Origin: Ehretia macrophylla
Taxonomy: Eukaryota > Streptophyta > Magnoliopsida > Boraginales > Ehretiaceae
Reading direction: 5' to 3'
Assembly (NCBI GenBank): GCA_037974665.1
Contig: CM075773.1
Location: 63,022,763-63,086,762, forward strand
DNA length: 64,000 nucleotides
This document shows positions 21,203 to 33,430 of this stretch, one piece after another. The translations under genes and the position numbers were made by a program. The first letter of the stretch is position 1, and each line of letters starts with the position of its first letter. The notes beneath the pieces are model-generated. The model did not search any database. It was not told the origin of the DNA and saw only the letters and a list, made by a program, of their open reading frames with translations.

Positions 21203-24200
21203 GGGAAAATTACTCCAGTGGTCCCTATTGTTTCACACTTTTTCAAAATCATCCCTATTGTTTTAAAAGGTTCAAAAAGATCATCATTATTTCCAAAAAA
21301 TTCAAATCAGTACCCTCAGTCGCTATTGTTTCATAGAAATTCAAATCAGTCCCTTTTATTTCATAAAAATTCAAAACAATCCCGTTAAAAAACTAACAAA
21401 AAAATATTAAAATGTTGTTTTTAAAGGTTCAAAATGGTCCTCATTGTTTCCAAAAAATTCAAATCAGTTTTCATTATTTTAAATAGTTCAAATCAGTCCC
21501 TATTATTTCATAAAAATTCAAATCAGTCCCTATTATTTCATAAAAATTCAAATCAGTCCCTATAGTTAAAAAACTAACAAAAAATATTAAAATGTCTAAA
21601 ATACCCTTTTATATATATGTGTGTAAGGAAACAAAATGTGAAATTGCTACTGCAAAGTTTCAAACTCAAGACCTTTTGAGTGATAGCATGTACTCTGCCA
21701 CTAAGCTAACCATGTCATTTGTTATAAGAATCGTAATTATTAATATAATTAACAGCCCAAAAAAAAACCCAGCTCATCCCCCCTCCATCCCCCACCCACA
21801 GCGCCATGCCCCATTTCACTCCTACCTATCATCCTTTAACCCTACCTGCGATGACCCAACCCACCAGCCCCCATTGCCTCCATCCCACCCTATTGTATGT
21901 GTACTTGTGTTGTATATATATGTATGTATGTGTTATATATGTCTAATATATAATACTCCGATCCATCTCGAAACCGGAACCCGAAACCCGAAACCCAAGG
22001 CACGAAACACGAGAAAAAATGAACGGAGTCTCCCCTGTTTATAAGGCTATCAGTTCACCTGCAAACAATAACTTATCCTCAAAAACCACAATCCAACTCC
22101 AAGATACCATCCCATCCTACAATGCCATCACACACAATGAACTCCTCAAGGCCATTTGAGCCTTAGACAACAACATGATCACTCGAGCACGCAATGACAC
22201 AACCTTTGAAATTCTAGTTTACAAGATAGCTTATCATATCTCTCTAACTACATTCACAAGCTTTACTTATGATAAGTCCACCTACTTGTCACACAAGCAC
22301 GCAATCAAAAGACAACAAAATCTATCTTTAGCTATTACATGCCAACTATTCTACCAAACCACGTAAGTCCTTAATTTAATTTACAATCCAACAAGCCATA
22401 CAAAATACATACAAGACTTCAAGGGCTTCAAAACAGAACAAAAATACATCGAGTCCCATCTTCACAGACAACTTCCAACCACAACAAGATAAGCAACCAA
22501 CAACACAGCACACAAAGTAGTTGTTCTAACTGCACTTGAAACATGTTAAAACAAGTAATGAGTAACCAAAGTTACCCAGTGAAGGAGGTGATGCAGCATA
22601 CTGGGGATTGTTTTCATGAGATGCAACAAGATAACAACAAATACAATACAAAATAACAAAACTAATTAGACAAGTATTTAACCACGTATAAAAAGGATAC
22701 GGTTCCACTTTTGTCTTCAATCACGAGCCACGAGCCAAGATCTTCAAGCAAGTGTCGGCAAACCCCTTACTCCTCCGAATGGGGTACTCTGGATGTACCT
22801 CGATCCTACGACCTATAATCTCCCGAGGTAGGTCCGTCTACCCCAACGAGGTGAACCTCGCCTCTGGGGTAGGGGAGTATGTCTTAGTGAGATAGGGACT
22901 GGAAAATCATGGTAGTCGAGGGAGCACAGCAAGCCCAATGCAGCCCGTGTTACTCGACGCTACCATGCCCGAATAGGTCGCGCAACCCCGAGATTTCCAA
23001 ATAACACATAAGAGAAATGACAAAGTAGGCCGCCCTCGCATTTAATCACAATATACACAAAGTAACAATATAAACATGAAATAGACAAATGACATATTTT
23101 TCCACAAACTCTTCAATTAGCTCAATTATATCTTAGACAAGCATATAAATACATCACAATACATCTACAAGCTCTTATAAGCACAAAGGTATCCATCTAT
23201 TATTTTTCCCCTTTCTTTAACTATGTTATTCTTCTTCTATGTGAAATTCAAGGCTCCAAAACTATAATCTAATCATTCTACATTCCTAAAGAAGCCAAAT
23301 GACACCTACCAAGGCCCCGAAAACCCGCTTTGGAGACAAAAGTTCGGAAATGCTCTGAGTGGGTTTTAACTACACATACCATATCCGGACCCCAATTTAA
23401 TGCAATGAAAGTACCAAAAGTACTTCCATGCCCCAAGGATACCTAATCTAAAGGCCAAATGTGCCCGGATTACGTTTCATGAAAAATCCCATTTTAAAAG
23501 TTAGCTAATTTTGCATTTTAACTCAAATTCATGCAATTCAACTCCACGGGAGCTTCTAACATATTTCACTACTATCTAGAGCACTTAAAGGAAGTATCAA
23601 TTCACTCTAAATAGCAAGTTATAGCAAAACCCTAAAAATTTATCACTATTCATCATCTCTTTTGTGATTCAAGCTTTCAACCATGGAACTTGCTATCAAA
23701 TTACACAAACATGGTCTATAGATCATAATAAACATGTATATCACAATGTATATGCATATCAATAGTTATAAACAACAAGTCATCAAATCTCAAAAAGTTG
23801 ACAAAACTTTAACATGTATTTAAATGCAAACTCCCTCACAATTTGTAGGTGTAGGCTAGTTGTAGATATCCTAGAAGCTCCAAAAACTCCTCAAGATCAA
23901 GCCAAGAGTCCAAATTTGCAAGGCTTGAAGTTGAAATCTTTTTCTTCTTCTCCTAGAGGCCATCGGGTTTGGGGGAGGGGAAGGGAGGGGAAGGGGCTTA
24001 TTGGGAATATTCTAATTTGTTTTGTACGTATGTTGTATGAAAATGTGTGGTAGTATGTATATATCATATGTATGAGCAAGTATTTTAAGTCAAATGTTAG
24101 TATGTTTTAGTCAAACTAAGTTAAAAATTCAAATTAAAAGACTACTAAATAACTATGTTACATTTCTAGTATTTTACTATTCAACGAAGCACGAATTATT

Positions 24201-25152
24201 TTCCTAACACGTATTCTCGACCTCTAAAACTCAAAACTGCAAGTGCCTGATCCTTTTTATAAGTTATACTATCTAGAAAAAATATTAAACCTAGCAATTT
24301 AGACAGTAAATTTTTTTATGAATAGTGACTGTCAAGTAAACATATTTAAACTAGAAATAAAATACATTAAAATGCACAAAAGTATGCTACAGTTATTTAT
24401 GACTAAGATGCAAATTCTCGGACGTCACATAATATGTATATGTATGTGTATGTGTTGTATATATATATAAATGTATATGTTTATTATATCAATATGATAT
24501 ATATGAGGGTATTTATATGTGTCTATGTGTGTGATTTATGAGTGTCCGTGGGTGGTGACGGTATTGATGGTGGTGGGGTGTATTTAGGTGGTGTTTATAT
24601 GTTGTATGTGATTATGTGTGTATGTGTGTATGTGAAGAGTGTTTGTGTTGTGTGTGATTGTATATGTGTGTTGAATGTGATTGTGGTGGTTTTGGTGGTG
24701 GTAGTGGTGGTGGTTGTGGTGGTGGGAGGTGAAGAAGATAATTAGAGAAGATGGAGGGAAGAAATTGAAAATGTCTATAAGTTTAGGGACTAAATTGAAT
24801 TTAGTTTTAAATTTTGAAGACTAAACTGAATTTATTTACAAACTTGGGGGACTAAATTAAATTTGTATAAAGATATTATATCACTTTTACTATTTTACCC
24901 ATATATTACTATTCACTTTTGTTAAATTTAACACTCAGTTTTTATGTCATGGACTAAATTGACACTTTTAAAAATATCGGGGACTGATTTGAACTTTTTT
25001 ACAAACAATGAGGACTGATTTTAACCATTTAAACATTGGGGACGGATTTGAACTTTTTTTAAAATAAAGAGGACCATTTTGAACTTTTTAAAACAATAGG
25101 GATGATTTTGAAAAAGTGTGAAACAATAGGGACCACTGGAGTAACTTTGAAA
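21203..25152. mobile_element. MULE-like element with repeat-rich TIRs, split by a solo LTR
   Basis: The left end reads GGGAAAATTACTCCAGTGG... and the right end, on the minus strand, reads ...AAGTTACTCCAGTGGTCCC.... The match continues for about 80 bp with near identity ('tattgtttcacactttttcaaaatcatccctattgtttta'), then as arrays of a ~30-bp degenerate unit 'ttcaaatcagtccctattatttcataaaaa' at 21290-21570 and its inverse at 24780-25110. Long TIRs of this wording are typical of plant Mutator-like elements, but no convincing 9-bp target duplication was found, so the class is inferred. The interior holds no transposase. A solo LTR (21949-24429) occupies most of it; without that, the element is about 1.46 kb. 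It begins about 40 bp upstream of the YBEY start codon. Confidence 0.7.
21949..24429 (-). mobile_element. Solo LTR, family 1 (2.48 kb)
   Basis: Read on the minus strand it begins TGTGACGTCCGAGAATTTGC and ends ...GGATCGGAGTATTATA, a decayed form of the family end GGATCGGGGCGTTACA in which every difference is a C-to-T or G-to-A change. The 5-bp target duplication TAATA is perfect (21944-21948, 24430-24434). It shares ordered blocks with the copy at 33608-36130, for example 'aaaaccctaaaatttatcactattcatc' and 'ggatgtacctcgatcctacgacct'. No primer site, coding domain or second LTR is present, so it is a solo LTR rather than a full element. Confidence 0.85.
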
Positions 25153-25213
25153 GTGAGGTTGAGTTTTACCTTGGAAAGGCTTAGAGCGTTTTTAACTGTG
25201 TTAATGGGCTTTA

Positions 25214-26433
25214 TAGGAATAGCAATGGGTCGGTTAACCGTGGTTTTTGCAAAAACCGAAATCAAAACCGATTAACATACCTTAAACCCGAACCAAAACT
25301 GAAAATCGACGGTTTTAAAAATTATTATCCAAAACCAAAACCGATAAATAATAAAAAAAAACTGCAGATAACCGGAATCGAAACCCCTAACTTTTAAAAA
25401 AATAAATTTAAATAAAAAATAACTCCAAAAATAGTCAAAAAAATTAATACAAAAAACTGCAATATATTAATACAAAAAAATCTGACCACAAACAATAAAA
25501 ACCCGAAAAATATATTAAATTAGAAAAATAGATCTCAATTATCAGGAAATAATTGTTTTAAATATAAACATGCCTTCAGTTTCTGATAACTAATTCATTC
25601 ACTAGAGCAAACAAATATGAGAGTAAATTTCATAACAAACAAGCGTAAGTGCAAGCAATTGAGTTCACCGGCAAAAATCTTTGGATTCAACTACAAAAAT
25701 TATAAAAATAATTAAGTTGTTAAGCTTTTTCTGGAAAAAAGATAAAATAAAATTAATAATATTGAAAGTTGAAAAAATACATAGAGAGAGAAGGGTCAAA
25801 CTTGATGAAGTTTGGGTTTGAAAATGATGTAAAGTGCAATCAACGAAATGTGAATCCGGTTTTTACTAGTGCATATGAAGATCTATTTTCTTACTGTTTA
25901 AAGGTCAATGATCACTTCTTGTACGAGATAAAAATTGGAGTTTTACTGCATAAGGGCTTAGGATAAAAATATGGTGGTCAAGTGTTCGAGAAAGAGAGAG
26001 AACGAAAAGTTCGAGAGAGTGGAGTAGAGAGAAAAGATACGGAAATGAAAATGACATGAAATAAGAGTCAAATTTAGTGAAATGAAATGAGATGGAAATG
26101 AAAATGACAGTCAAAGTGGAGTTGATAAATTCTTACATAAGCACCATTTGGCTAATTTAAAATACATAAAATAATATATTTGACCTCTAATAGGGAAAAT
26201 ATTAAATATTTCTGTAAATTTAGTATCAATTTATAGATGTGTATATTTTTAATAATAAAATAATAATCGAATTTTGGGTTTCGGTTTTTTTTAACGTCAA
26301 AAACTAAAATCTATCAGTTTATCCATCGTTTGCCCCTTATAAAATCCAAATCCTAATGAATTTCCCATCAGTTTTTGTTATCGGGCAGTTATCCATCGGT
26401 TTTAGGTTGAGTGAGTACTCATTGCCATCCCTA
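25214..26433 (-). mobile_element. Non-autonomous hAT element (copy 2), 1.2 kb
   Basis: It starts TAGGAATAGCAATGGG and ends TCATTGCCATCCCTA. It is flanked by a perfect 8-bp duplication GGGCTTTA at 25206-25213 and 26434-26441. Its minus-strand sequence starts TAGGGATGGCAATGAG and matches copy 1 (7550-8674) through both terminal regions. It has no transposase; a 65-residue open frame at 25769-25966 has no recognisable domain. It lies in tandem with the MULE-like element upstream of YBEY. Confidence 0.9.
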
Positions 26434-26441
26434 GGGCTTTA

Positions 26442-29400
26442 TGACAATCTGCATATGTTGGAGGTAATTGGTAACTTATGAGGATGTTTGGAATTAGCTA
26501 ATAAAAATGATAGAGTTGTTTTTAGTTTTTTTTTTCTTTGGGAGGTAAAACCCGTTTATATTTACAATCATATGAGTAGGATATTTTATTCCTTCGGTCA
26601 CTTTCAAGAAAAATGAGAAGCGAATGAGGCAAATGTGCCTCCATGTGATACCTTAGTGTGTGTAAATCATAATTTGCAAGTCAATTCGCATAACGATTAG
26701 ACAGGCAGCCTTAGAATTCTTTGACAATGAGCAAGCATCACTTAAAGAGGTCCATAGACATGCAGCCTTCCTGTTAGTCCAAAATATCCTAAGAGGAAGG
26801 GTGAATTAGGATAGGGAGGCAAATATACTACTTTTTCAGAAATGATAGAAACCAATAAATTCTCTTAAGCAATTTATCAAACACTATGCATGCACAATAT
26901 AAAGAGATAAGGAGAGAAGAGAGAAAGAGATGATGTCGTCGATTTTTAGGTGGTTCGTTAATCTAATCCACTACCCAAGGTCTTCTACTAGCTCCACTAG
27001 TGATGCTTCTTCACAAGTTGGTAAAGCACAAACTAACACAACAAGTCGACTCTTGAACCCACAAGTCCCTCTTGAATCTAAAAGAGTACCCTTCTTGAAT
27101 CCACAAGAGTAATTACAATAATCCTTTGAACCCACAAGAGATTACCCAAGCTTCTTTCATAAATCGATGAAGCTTAAACCTATGACATCTCCTCCTTTGA
27201 GTCCACAAAGGATTACAACACTTTCTTATCTTCTAAGATTAACCCAATCCTAGTCTAGAAAGCAATACAACAATAAATGTGTATATTTGAAAGATACAAA
27301 GCAATAACTCCTCTATGAGTTGGATAATACAAATAAAGCTCTTGAATGCTCAATTGATTTGCAAGATTAAGCTCAATAATTGTTCAAACAAATGTCTTTT
27401 TGATGATATGAAAGTTGTAGAGCAAATGTTTGTGCTTGGAAGAGGTGTTTTCAGCAAATGGGGTGTTTGAAAACTTTTAGAAACCATTTCCAATGGCTTT
27501 CTAACGGCTCTTTTTTTAAAAGTCGGTTGAGTAACTCTCCTGGCTTACTCGACCGACATTGCTTGAAAAGCCACTGGTGTGATAACCCGAACCCGTTATG
27601 CATTTAATAGCATTTGACTGCATTTAATTAAATGTTTAATTGGTTAAATCAACCATTTTGCACTATTTTGATATTTCTTTTGGAAGCATTTAATAATTTT
27701 TATACTGATTAATTAAAAGATCATTACCTATTTCTATTAATTATAGTAATTGGATTTATTCTCTGGTATTTAATTAAGTGCCATCTTAAAAGTTAGTATT
27801 TAATTGCATTTGATCACGTGTTTATATTAACTTATTCATTTGTATCTTAACATTAATTTCATAATTCTTTAAAATATTCTAGAAATGGTTAAATTAATTA
27901 TTTTTAAATGAATATTGATTATTTTGATTGTTTTGATTACTTTAATAATCGGTTTAAATTGTCTTGCATTAAAATTACTCGATTTTCAATTAAATGAGAA
28001 AGGTAACTCCGAGCCGGAGTGAATTTTAAACTATTCTACTATTCTACTTTTCAAAAAAAAAATTTAAAGTTTTATATTATTGCTCATCATTTGATTAGCG
28101 ATCGTTTATTGACCGTTTGATCGTAGCATTTCGAAAATGAAAGTTAGAAGAATATTTCTCGGATTTCGTGAATAGCGTTTCTAGTTTAAATTAGCTAGTT
28201 TTAGTCGGTTTTCATTAAAATTGCATTGCTCTAACTTGGAATAAATTAAATGGCATCAAAATAAGCTAATTTGACCATTTTTTAACTTGAATTGACCAAG
28301 CCTTTTGTCTTTGACCTTTTTACCCCTTTGTGTCATCTTTTAAACAAAGGAAAAGAAAAAAAAATAAAACAAGGCATAAAATCAGCCATGGCCGAAAACT
28401 CCATGGAAAGAAAAGAAAAAAATTTCTTTTGCATTTTCTTCTCCAATCTTGCATGGAATTGAGCGAGGATCGAGGCTAGGGTTCTTGCGAGTTCTCTCCT
28501 TCAATCTCTGTGAGGGTTTTCACATTTTTGTGCATTTATATTCAAATTTAATTTTTGATTCAATTTCTTAGATTTGATATTTAATGCGTTATAATGCTTG
28601 AAATTGCTTGGAATTGACTCTTTAGGGTTCGTAGAGCATTGCTTGTTAGTTATTTAGCGATTTTTATGGTTAGAAATGCAAATTGAATTTAGGCAAGAAC
28701 GTGAATAGTAAAAATAAATAGTAAAACCCTAGAATTTTGGTTTTTCGATCCAAATTGCAATTTCTTGATTTGGATAGGTGTCATTAATGATAGAAAGATA
28801 AAATGTGCAATAAAGACAGACCGGCCTTTGTTAAAATTAGAAATTAGACGAAGAAACGTAAAGGGGCCGTTTGACCAAGTGTTGACCATGCTCGAATTGA
28901 GTTAGGAGTTTTGCTATTGAGGGCATGGAAGTACTTTTGACATTGTTGTGGTATTGATTGAGTGACCGGTTAGCATAGCTGTAGTTCAAATGCAGTAGGT
29001 GGACTTTCGGGTCTCGGGTGAGAAAGTGAAGCTTCGTGATATAGGAACGTGCCTTGTAGTGCCTAAGTGAATGTAGTGAAATCGGTTTCCTAATCCTATA
29101 GCTCGTTTGCTCGTAATTGCCTTTGGAAGTTGGGGATTGAATAGTGATATTTGTCGTTTTCGTGTTTGAACTGCTATTACGTGTTTAATTTATGTTCTTG
29201 TTGAAGTTAATGATAATCATGCTTGCAAAGTTAATTGATTGCTATTATTGATTGTAAATGCTTGATATCTCGTTTATCTCCATTAATCTGCACTTTCGTT
29301 CCATTGCTCGTTTATTGCTTGTATCTCATATTGTATTGCATTCATAGAGTCAGGGGCGGTGTGATGGGCCTATCTGAGTAGCCTTGGGTTGCCAGGGTTG

Positions 29401-31013
29401 GTTGCCCTAGCTCCGTGTCCTATTCCCTTTCTTGCTTGGGTTGCCTCTCAGGGAGATTTGGGTCGTAGAATTGATTAGATACTTCCGGGGTATTCCAAAC
29501 TGAAGTTATAAGGTGGTTGGGCCGGCGCGTCCTCATCGGATTCGTGATTGAGAGTTGCTCGTGGAATCGAATCGCATGGTACATTGCTCGTTCGAGTGAA
29601 CCGTGACCTTCAGAGTGTGGTATAGCTTTGAATAGTTGTGTTAATACTTTTATTAATTATTTATTGAATTGATTGTTTATATTGATTGCTTACTTGTCAG
29701 TTATATTGCTTAACTGCCTTATTTGCATTGCATGAATTTCTTTCTCTCCACCTCGATAACTGTCTCTCCCTCACTGAGTATACGTGTTGTGTATACTCAC
29801 GTTGTGTATACTCACTCCTCACCACCACATTTCCCGGAATATCATGTTAGCTGGAAAGTTCGTGGTTATGTGATAGATCGTGCTTGAAGAGTTGCCTTGC
29901 GTACTATGTGGCTTGAGTTGTCAAAGATGCAAAGATGTATGTTCATGTGTTGTATGTATTTTTTGTTAAAAAGAATGTAATTTAAATTTAACTAGGTAAT
30001 TGAGGTGGAATGATAAGCTAGTTTATGTATTCAGTTAGTATAGTTTAACTTCAATGCATGTTTGTAATGTCCAAAGGAAAATAGTTAGAATGGTATGATA
30101 GTCTATTTTATGCAATAGGTTAGTATGGTTTAATTGTCAAGCTTGAATGTACTTGTCAAAGATGAGAAGAGATAGGTTAGCTTTTAAACTGGAAATGTAT
30201 ATTTACTTGTGTTCGCTTGTTGAGAACCAAGGCTCGGATGGCCTTGAGGTGTGTGTATGGTTGGACACAGTGTTGGTCCACTTATATGCTATTGCAGGTT
30301 TTACATTTTGCCTAGAAACAGGTGAGACTCTATTTGTCTTTCCCTAAAAATTTTGCCCGGGTTTGGAATTGGGTTGTGATTAGATTGATTGATAGAACTC
30401 CCGGTCTCGAGAGGGATCGGGGTGTTACAACTGGAAAGGCCAATTGAGTAAAACCGGTTGAGTTACTCGCCTGACATTGCTCATCCGGCTTGCCCTATTT
30501 TGGCAATCTAAGCACCACCCTTAAACATTTTCCAAAATTCTTTTGAGTGCTAAAAACATGCTCTATATTTCTTTTGAACAAGCTTTTCAAAAACATCATT
30601 TTAAACACAAGAAAATTGATTTTGTGCAAATTAACTTCAAAAAGCTTTTTCAAAGGGAATAAACGTTTTTGAGCTTTACCGAGCAAATCAAAGTCACTCG
30701 ATATTTAATTAGTCAGTACCCCTTATGTCACCACGTCTCCTCTTATAACACCTTCTTCATCTACAAAGATCTTCACTTGTATCTTCACAACTTGAAGCTT
30801 GTAGAGATCTTGACAAAAAGACACTTGAGCTTGATCATGTTGAGCTCTTCATTTGATCTTCATGATTAAATCACTTGAGCTTGATCAACATCATTCTTCA
30901 TGAACTTGTCTTTGAGCATCCTTCAATCTTTGACTAATCTCATAAATTGAGAACTTATATAATGCATGATTAGTCACAAGATAAGTGCATAATTAAGATT
31001 TTGTTATCATCAA
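26442..31013 (-). mobile_element. Probable LTR-like block, minus strand, interrupted by a solo LTR
   Basis: The right edge, read on the minus strand, opens TGATGATAACAAAATCTTAA, a common opening of plant copia-type LTRs. The left part contains non-coding retroelement-like phrases such as 'cctaagaggaagggtgaattaggata' (about 26787-26812) and repeated 'gaacccacaagag' motifs (27055-27190). The sequences on either side of the 27578-30429 solo LTR belong together ('ggttgagtaactctcctgg' at the left and 'ggttgagttactcgcctg' at the right). The exact left boundary and target duplication were not established; the part before about 26640 may be plain intergenic DNA. No coding domain is present. Confidence 0.5.
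27578..30429 (+). mobile_element. Solo LTR, family 1 (2.85 kb)
   Basis: It begins TGTGATAACCCGAACCCG and ends GGGATCGGGGTGTTACA. It is flanked by a perfect 5-bp duplication ACTGG at 27573-27577 and 30430-30434. The ends and several internal phrases are shared with 21949-24429, 33608-36130 and 49340-51876. It has no coding domain, primer site or polypurine tract. At 2.85 kb it is long for an LTR but consistent with the other three family members. Confidence 0.88.
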
Positions 31014-31835
31014 AATAAATACTAAAAGCCTTTATTGTAGGTCATTATCCCACAAAGCTCTAAGTTTTGTTTTATTTTAGGTCATTATCCCCAAGTTCAC
31101 AACCATAGGTAGAGCCACCTTATGGGTAGGTTGTGCATGAACTTGGGAAAAAGATTTTTTTTTTTTTTTGTCAAACTTTGAATACCCTTAACTAGCCAAC
31201 AAAAAGCTTTGAATATGTTTTTTTTTTACTTTATTCTTTCCTCATATCTCTTCCATTTTCACTTCTCTCTTATATTATGTTCCTCCTCCTATCCACTTTT
31301 CTCTTCTCCTAGACTCTCACTACTAGAAACTTTAATCTTCATCCCCAAATTCTAACCTTTTTTCCCTTTCCTACCTTCTTTCTATTTCTCCTCACCTTCT
31401 TTTGTTTTTCTCTTCCCCCATTGCAAAAAAGACCCTAGAATATAGTTTGAAATGCAAAGATCTACCTCTTACATTTTCACACCAACAACCTAACACTATC
31501 TAACATGAGAAAAGTTTATCAACGTGTCTGGATTTTTATTTTTTATTTTTGTAATTTTTTTAACATTTAAGTTTAAATTTTCTAGTTTAATCCTACATTA
31601 TTTTAATTTTCAAACATTTTAGATTTTTTTTAAATTTTTAGTTGATTATTTTTGTGTTTTTAATTAAATGGTTGAGATTCAAATACCTACGTATTTTTGA
31701 AATCTTATAGAATTCAGTTTTGGTAATCAGTTTTGAAATTCGACAAATATCTGATTCGATTTTGATAACGAGTTATGTTAATTAGATGTGGATTCGGATA
31801 TCTTATTTTTTGGGATATTCGACCTATTTCCATCG
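31014..31835. other. AT-rich filler with a small inverted repeat
   Basis: A short inverted repeat (CCAAGTTCACAACC near 31091 and GGTTGTGCATGAACTTGG near 31129) and poly-T/pyrimidine-rich stretches (31230-31430) are the only structure noticed. No gene was found. Confidence 0.4.
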
Positions 31836-33430
31836 TGTTTCCTCATTTTTCCCTAGCACTTGGCTTTGCCACTATTCACAAAACAACCCATTACCTAATT
31901 TCCTTCTTTGTCGCGAATCAAACATCCTATACCTGCAAGCCTTAGATTTTCTTTCTAGCAACCATCCACGTTTAGCTTCCACCTAGCCCCTGGCTTCTTT
32001 CAATAAATTCGTGAATGTTACCGAAAATCCGACGTAGGCGTTATGTGTGCTGACCAAGCTAGCTGATAGTCTCTGGCCTACTTGATGATAAATGCCACCG
32101 TGTTAGCAGTGTCACTCAATGGGCTTTCCTCAAAAGCTCTTCTATTTTTCCATTTTTATATCCTGGTGGCCTATGGATTTTTAGTATTTGTCATAATATT
32201 TTACAAGTTTATAAACATATTATAAACAATATATGGTTTCCACTTAACCATAGACAAGATTAATCTACGAAATCATGCAATAGTCACATACTAGAAACCG
32301 GAAAAATAATGCTATTGAATTTGTATGCAAAATACCTTTATGTGTTGGCTTAAATCCACAACACTTACGCGTTTAGGCCACTATATGATGGCCAGAAAAA
32401 TCCTCTAAGGCTTGAGAATCCCCCAAAGAACAAAACTCTTTGAGTCTTCTCCCCTATTCCACGATCCTGACTAATGGGTTGTGAAATCGGTGGAAGATTT
32501 ATTCTCTGCCTTTTCTTTTCCCCTTGGCCGTGTATATTGCTATGTGTGTGTGTGGTGTATCTATCATGTGGTTATGTATATGTAGGCTAGTAATAGTTGT
32601 GTAACATAGAGTGATAGAGAGAGGATCTAGGAGATCAAGTAGTTTAGATGCTTTAGGATTAGTTTAATTTAATTTTCTTAGAATTATCAGAAGATAAATG
32701 ACATTATCTTATTAATTCTAAAATCAAAAACATCTTATCATATCCAAACTTTTTCCACACGCCTACTATGCTCATCCACACACAGGATTGTGCCAACCAT
32801 ACGTTGTTAAGACAATATTATCTAGGACAAATGTTATTGTCTTAAGAATGTCTTTTATCCTAATGTCTTAACTTTCTAAATTGAGCTGCATGCACCCAAA
32901 TAGGAAACCATACTCAATTAACACACAAATACCAAGTTAAGAAAGAAGCAGTATACCATATTAGGAAAGTAGCCAGGAGAGGGACACGAAGACATAATTG
33001 TTGTGGCTTCAAAATGACCAAAATACTTTTGCTAGACACTAGCTGTGTTTTGACCATGTTAACCTTAACTCATTCCACTAAAGAGTTAGAGTTGCACTCC
33101 ATGGAAATTAATAAACTTTCGAGGGAGGTTTTCTGTCTTTGTCTTACTAAGTAAAATGACCAAAATGTCCCTCTATATTTTACCTGTAATCAAGAGTAGG
33201 TCATGTATTCGTATTATCATCCTATCTTGATTATATCTACACCTTGGACCTTTATCTTTCATATAATCACCACTTAGATATTATTCTCTTGTTCTCGGGA
33301 GTAACCCACAAGTCTAGTATCCAATATAGCCCGAGCTATATTACTATGTGCTTAGATTTGGATGATTACATAGATAACTCCAAGCGAGTAGCTCACTATC
33401 ACTTAACATATCATAGAATTATGACTTATA

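Noticed and set aside
21592..22044. 150-residue plus-strand open frame with Pro/His-rich part
   Set aside because: It spans the MULE interior and the end of a solo LTR; composition reflects C-rich repeats, with no domain.
24542..24745. Val/Gly-rich 67-residue open frame
   Set aside because: It is the translation of a GTGGTG/TGTATG simple repeat.
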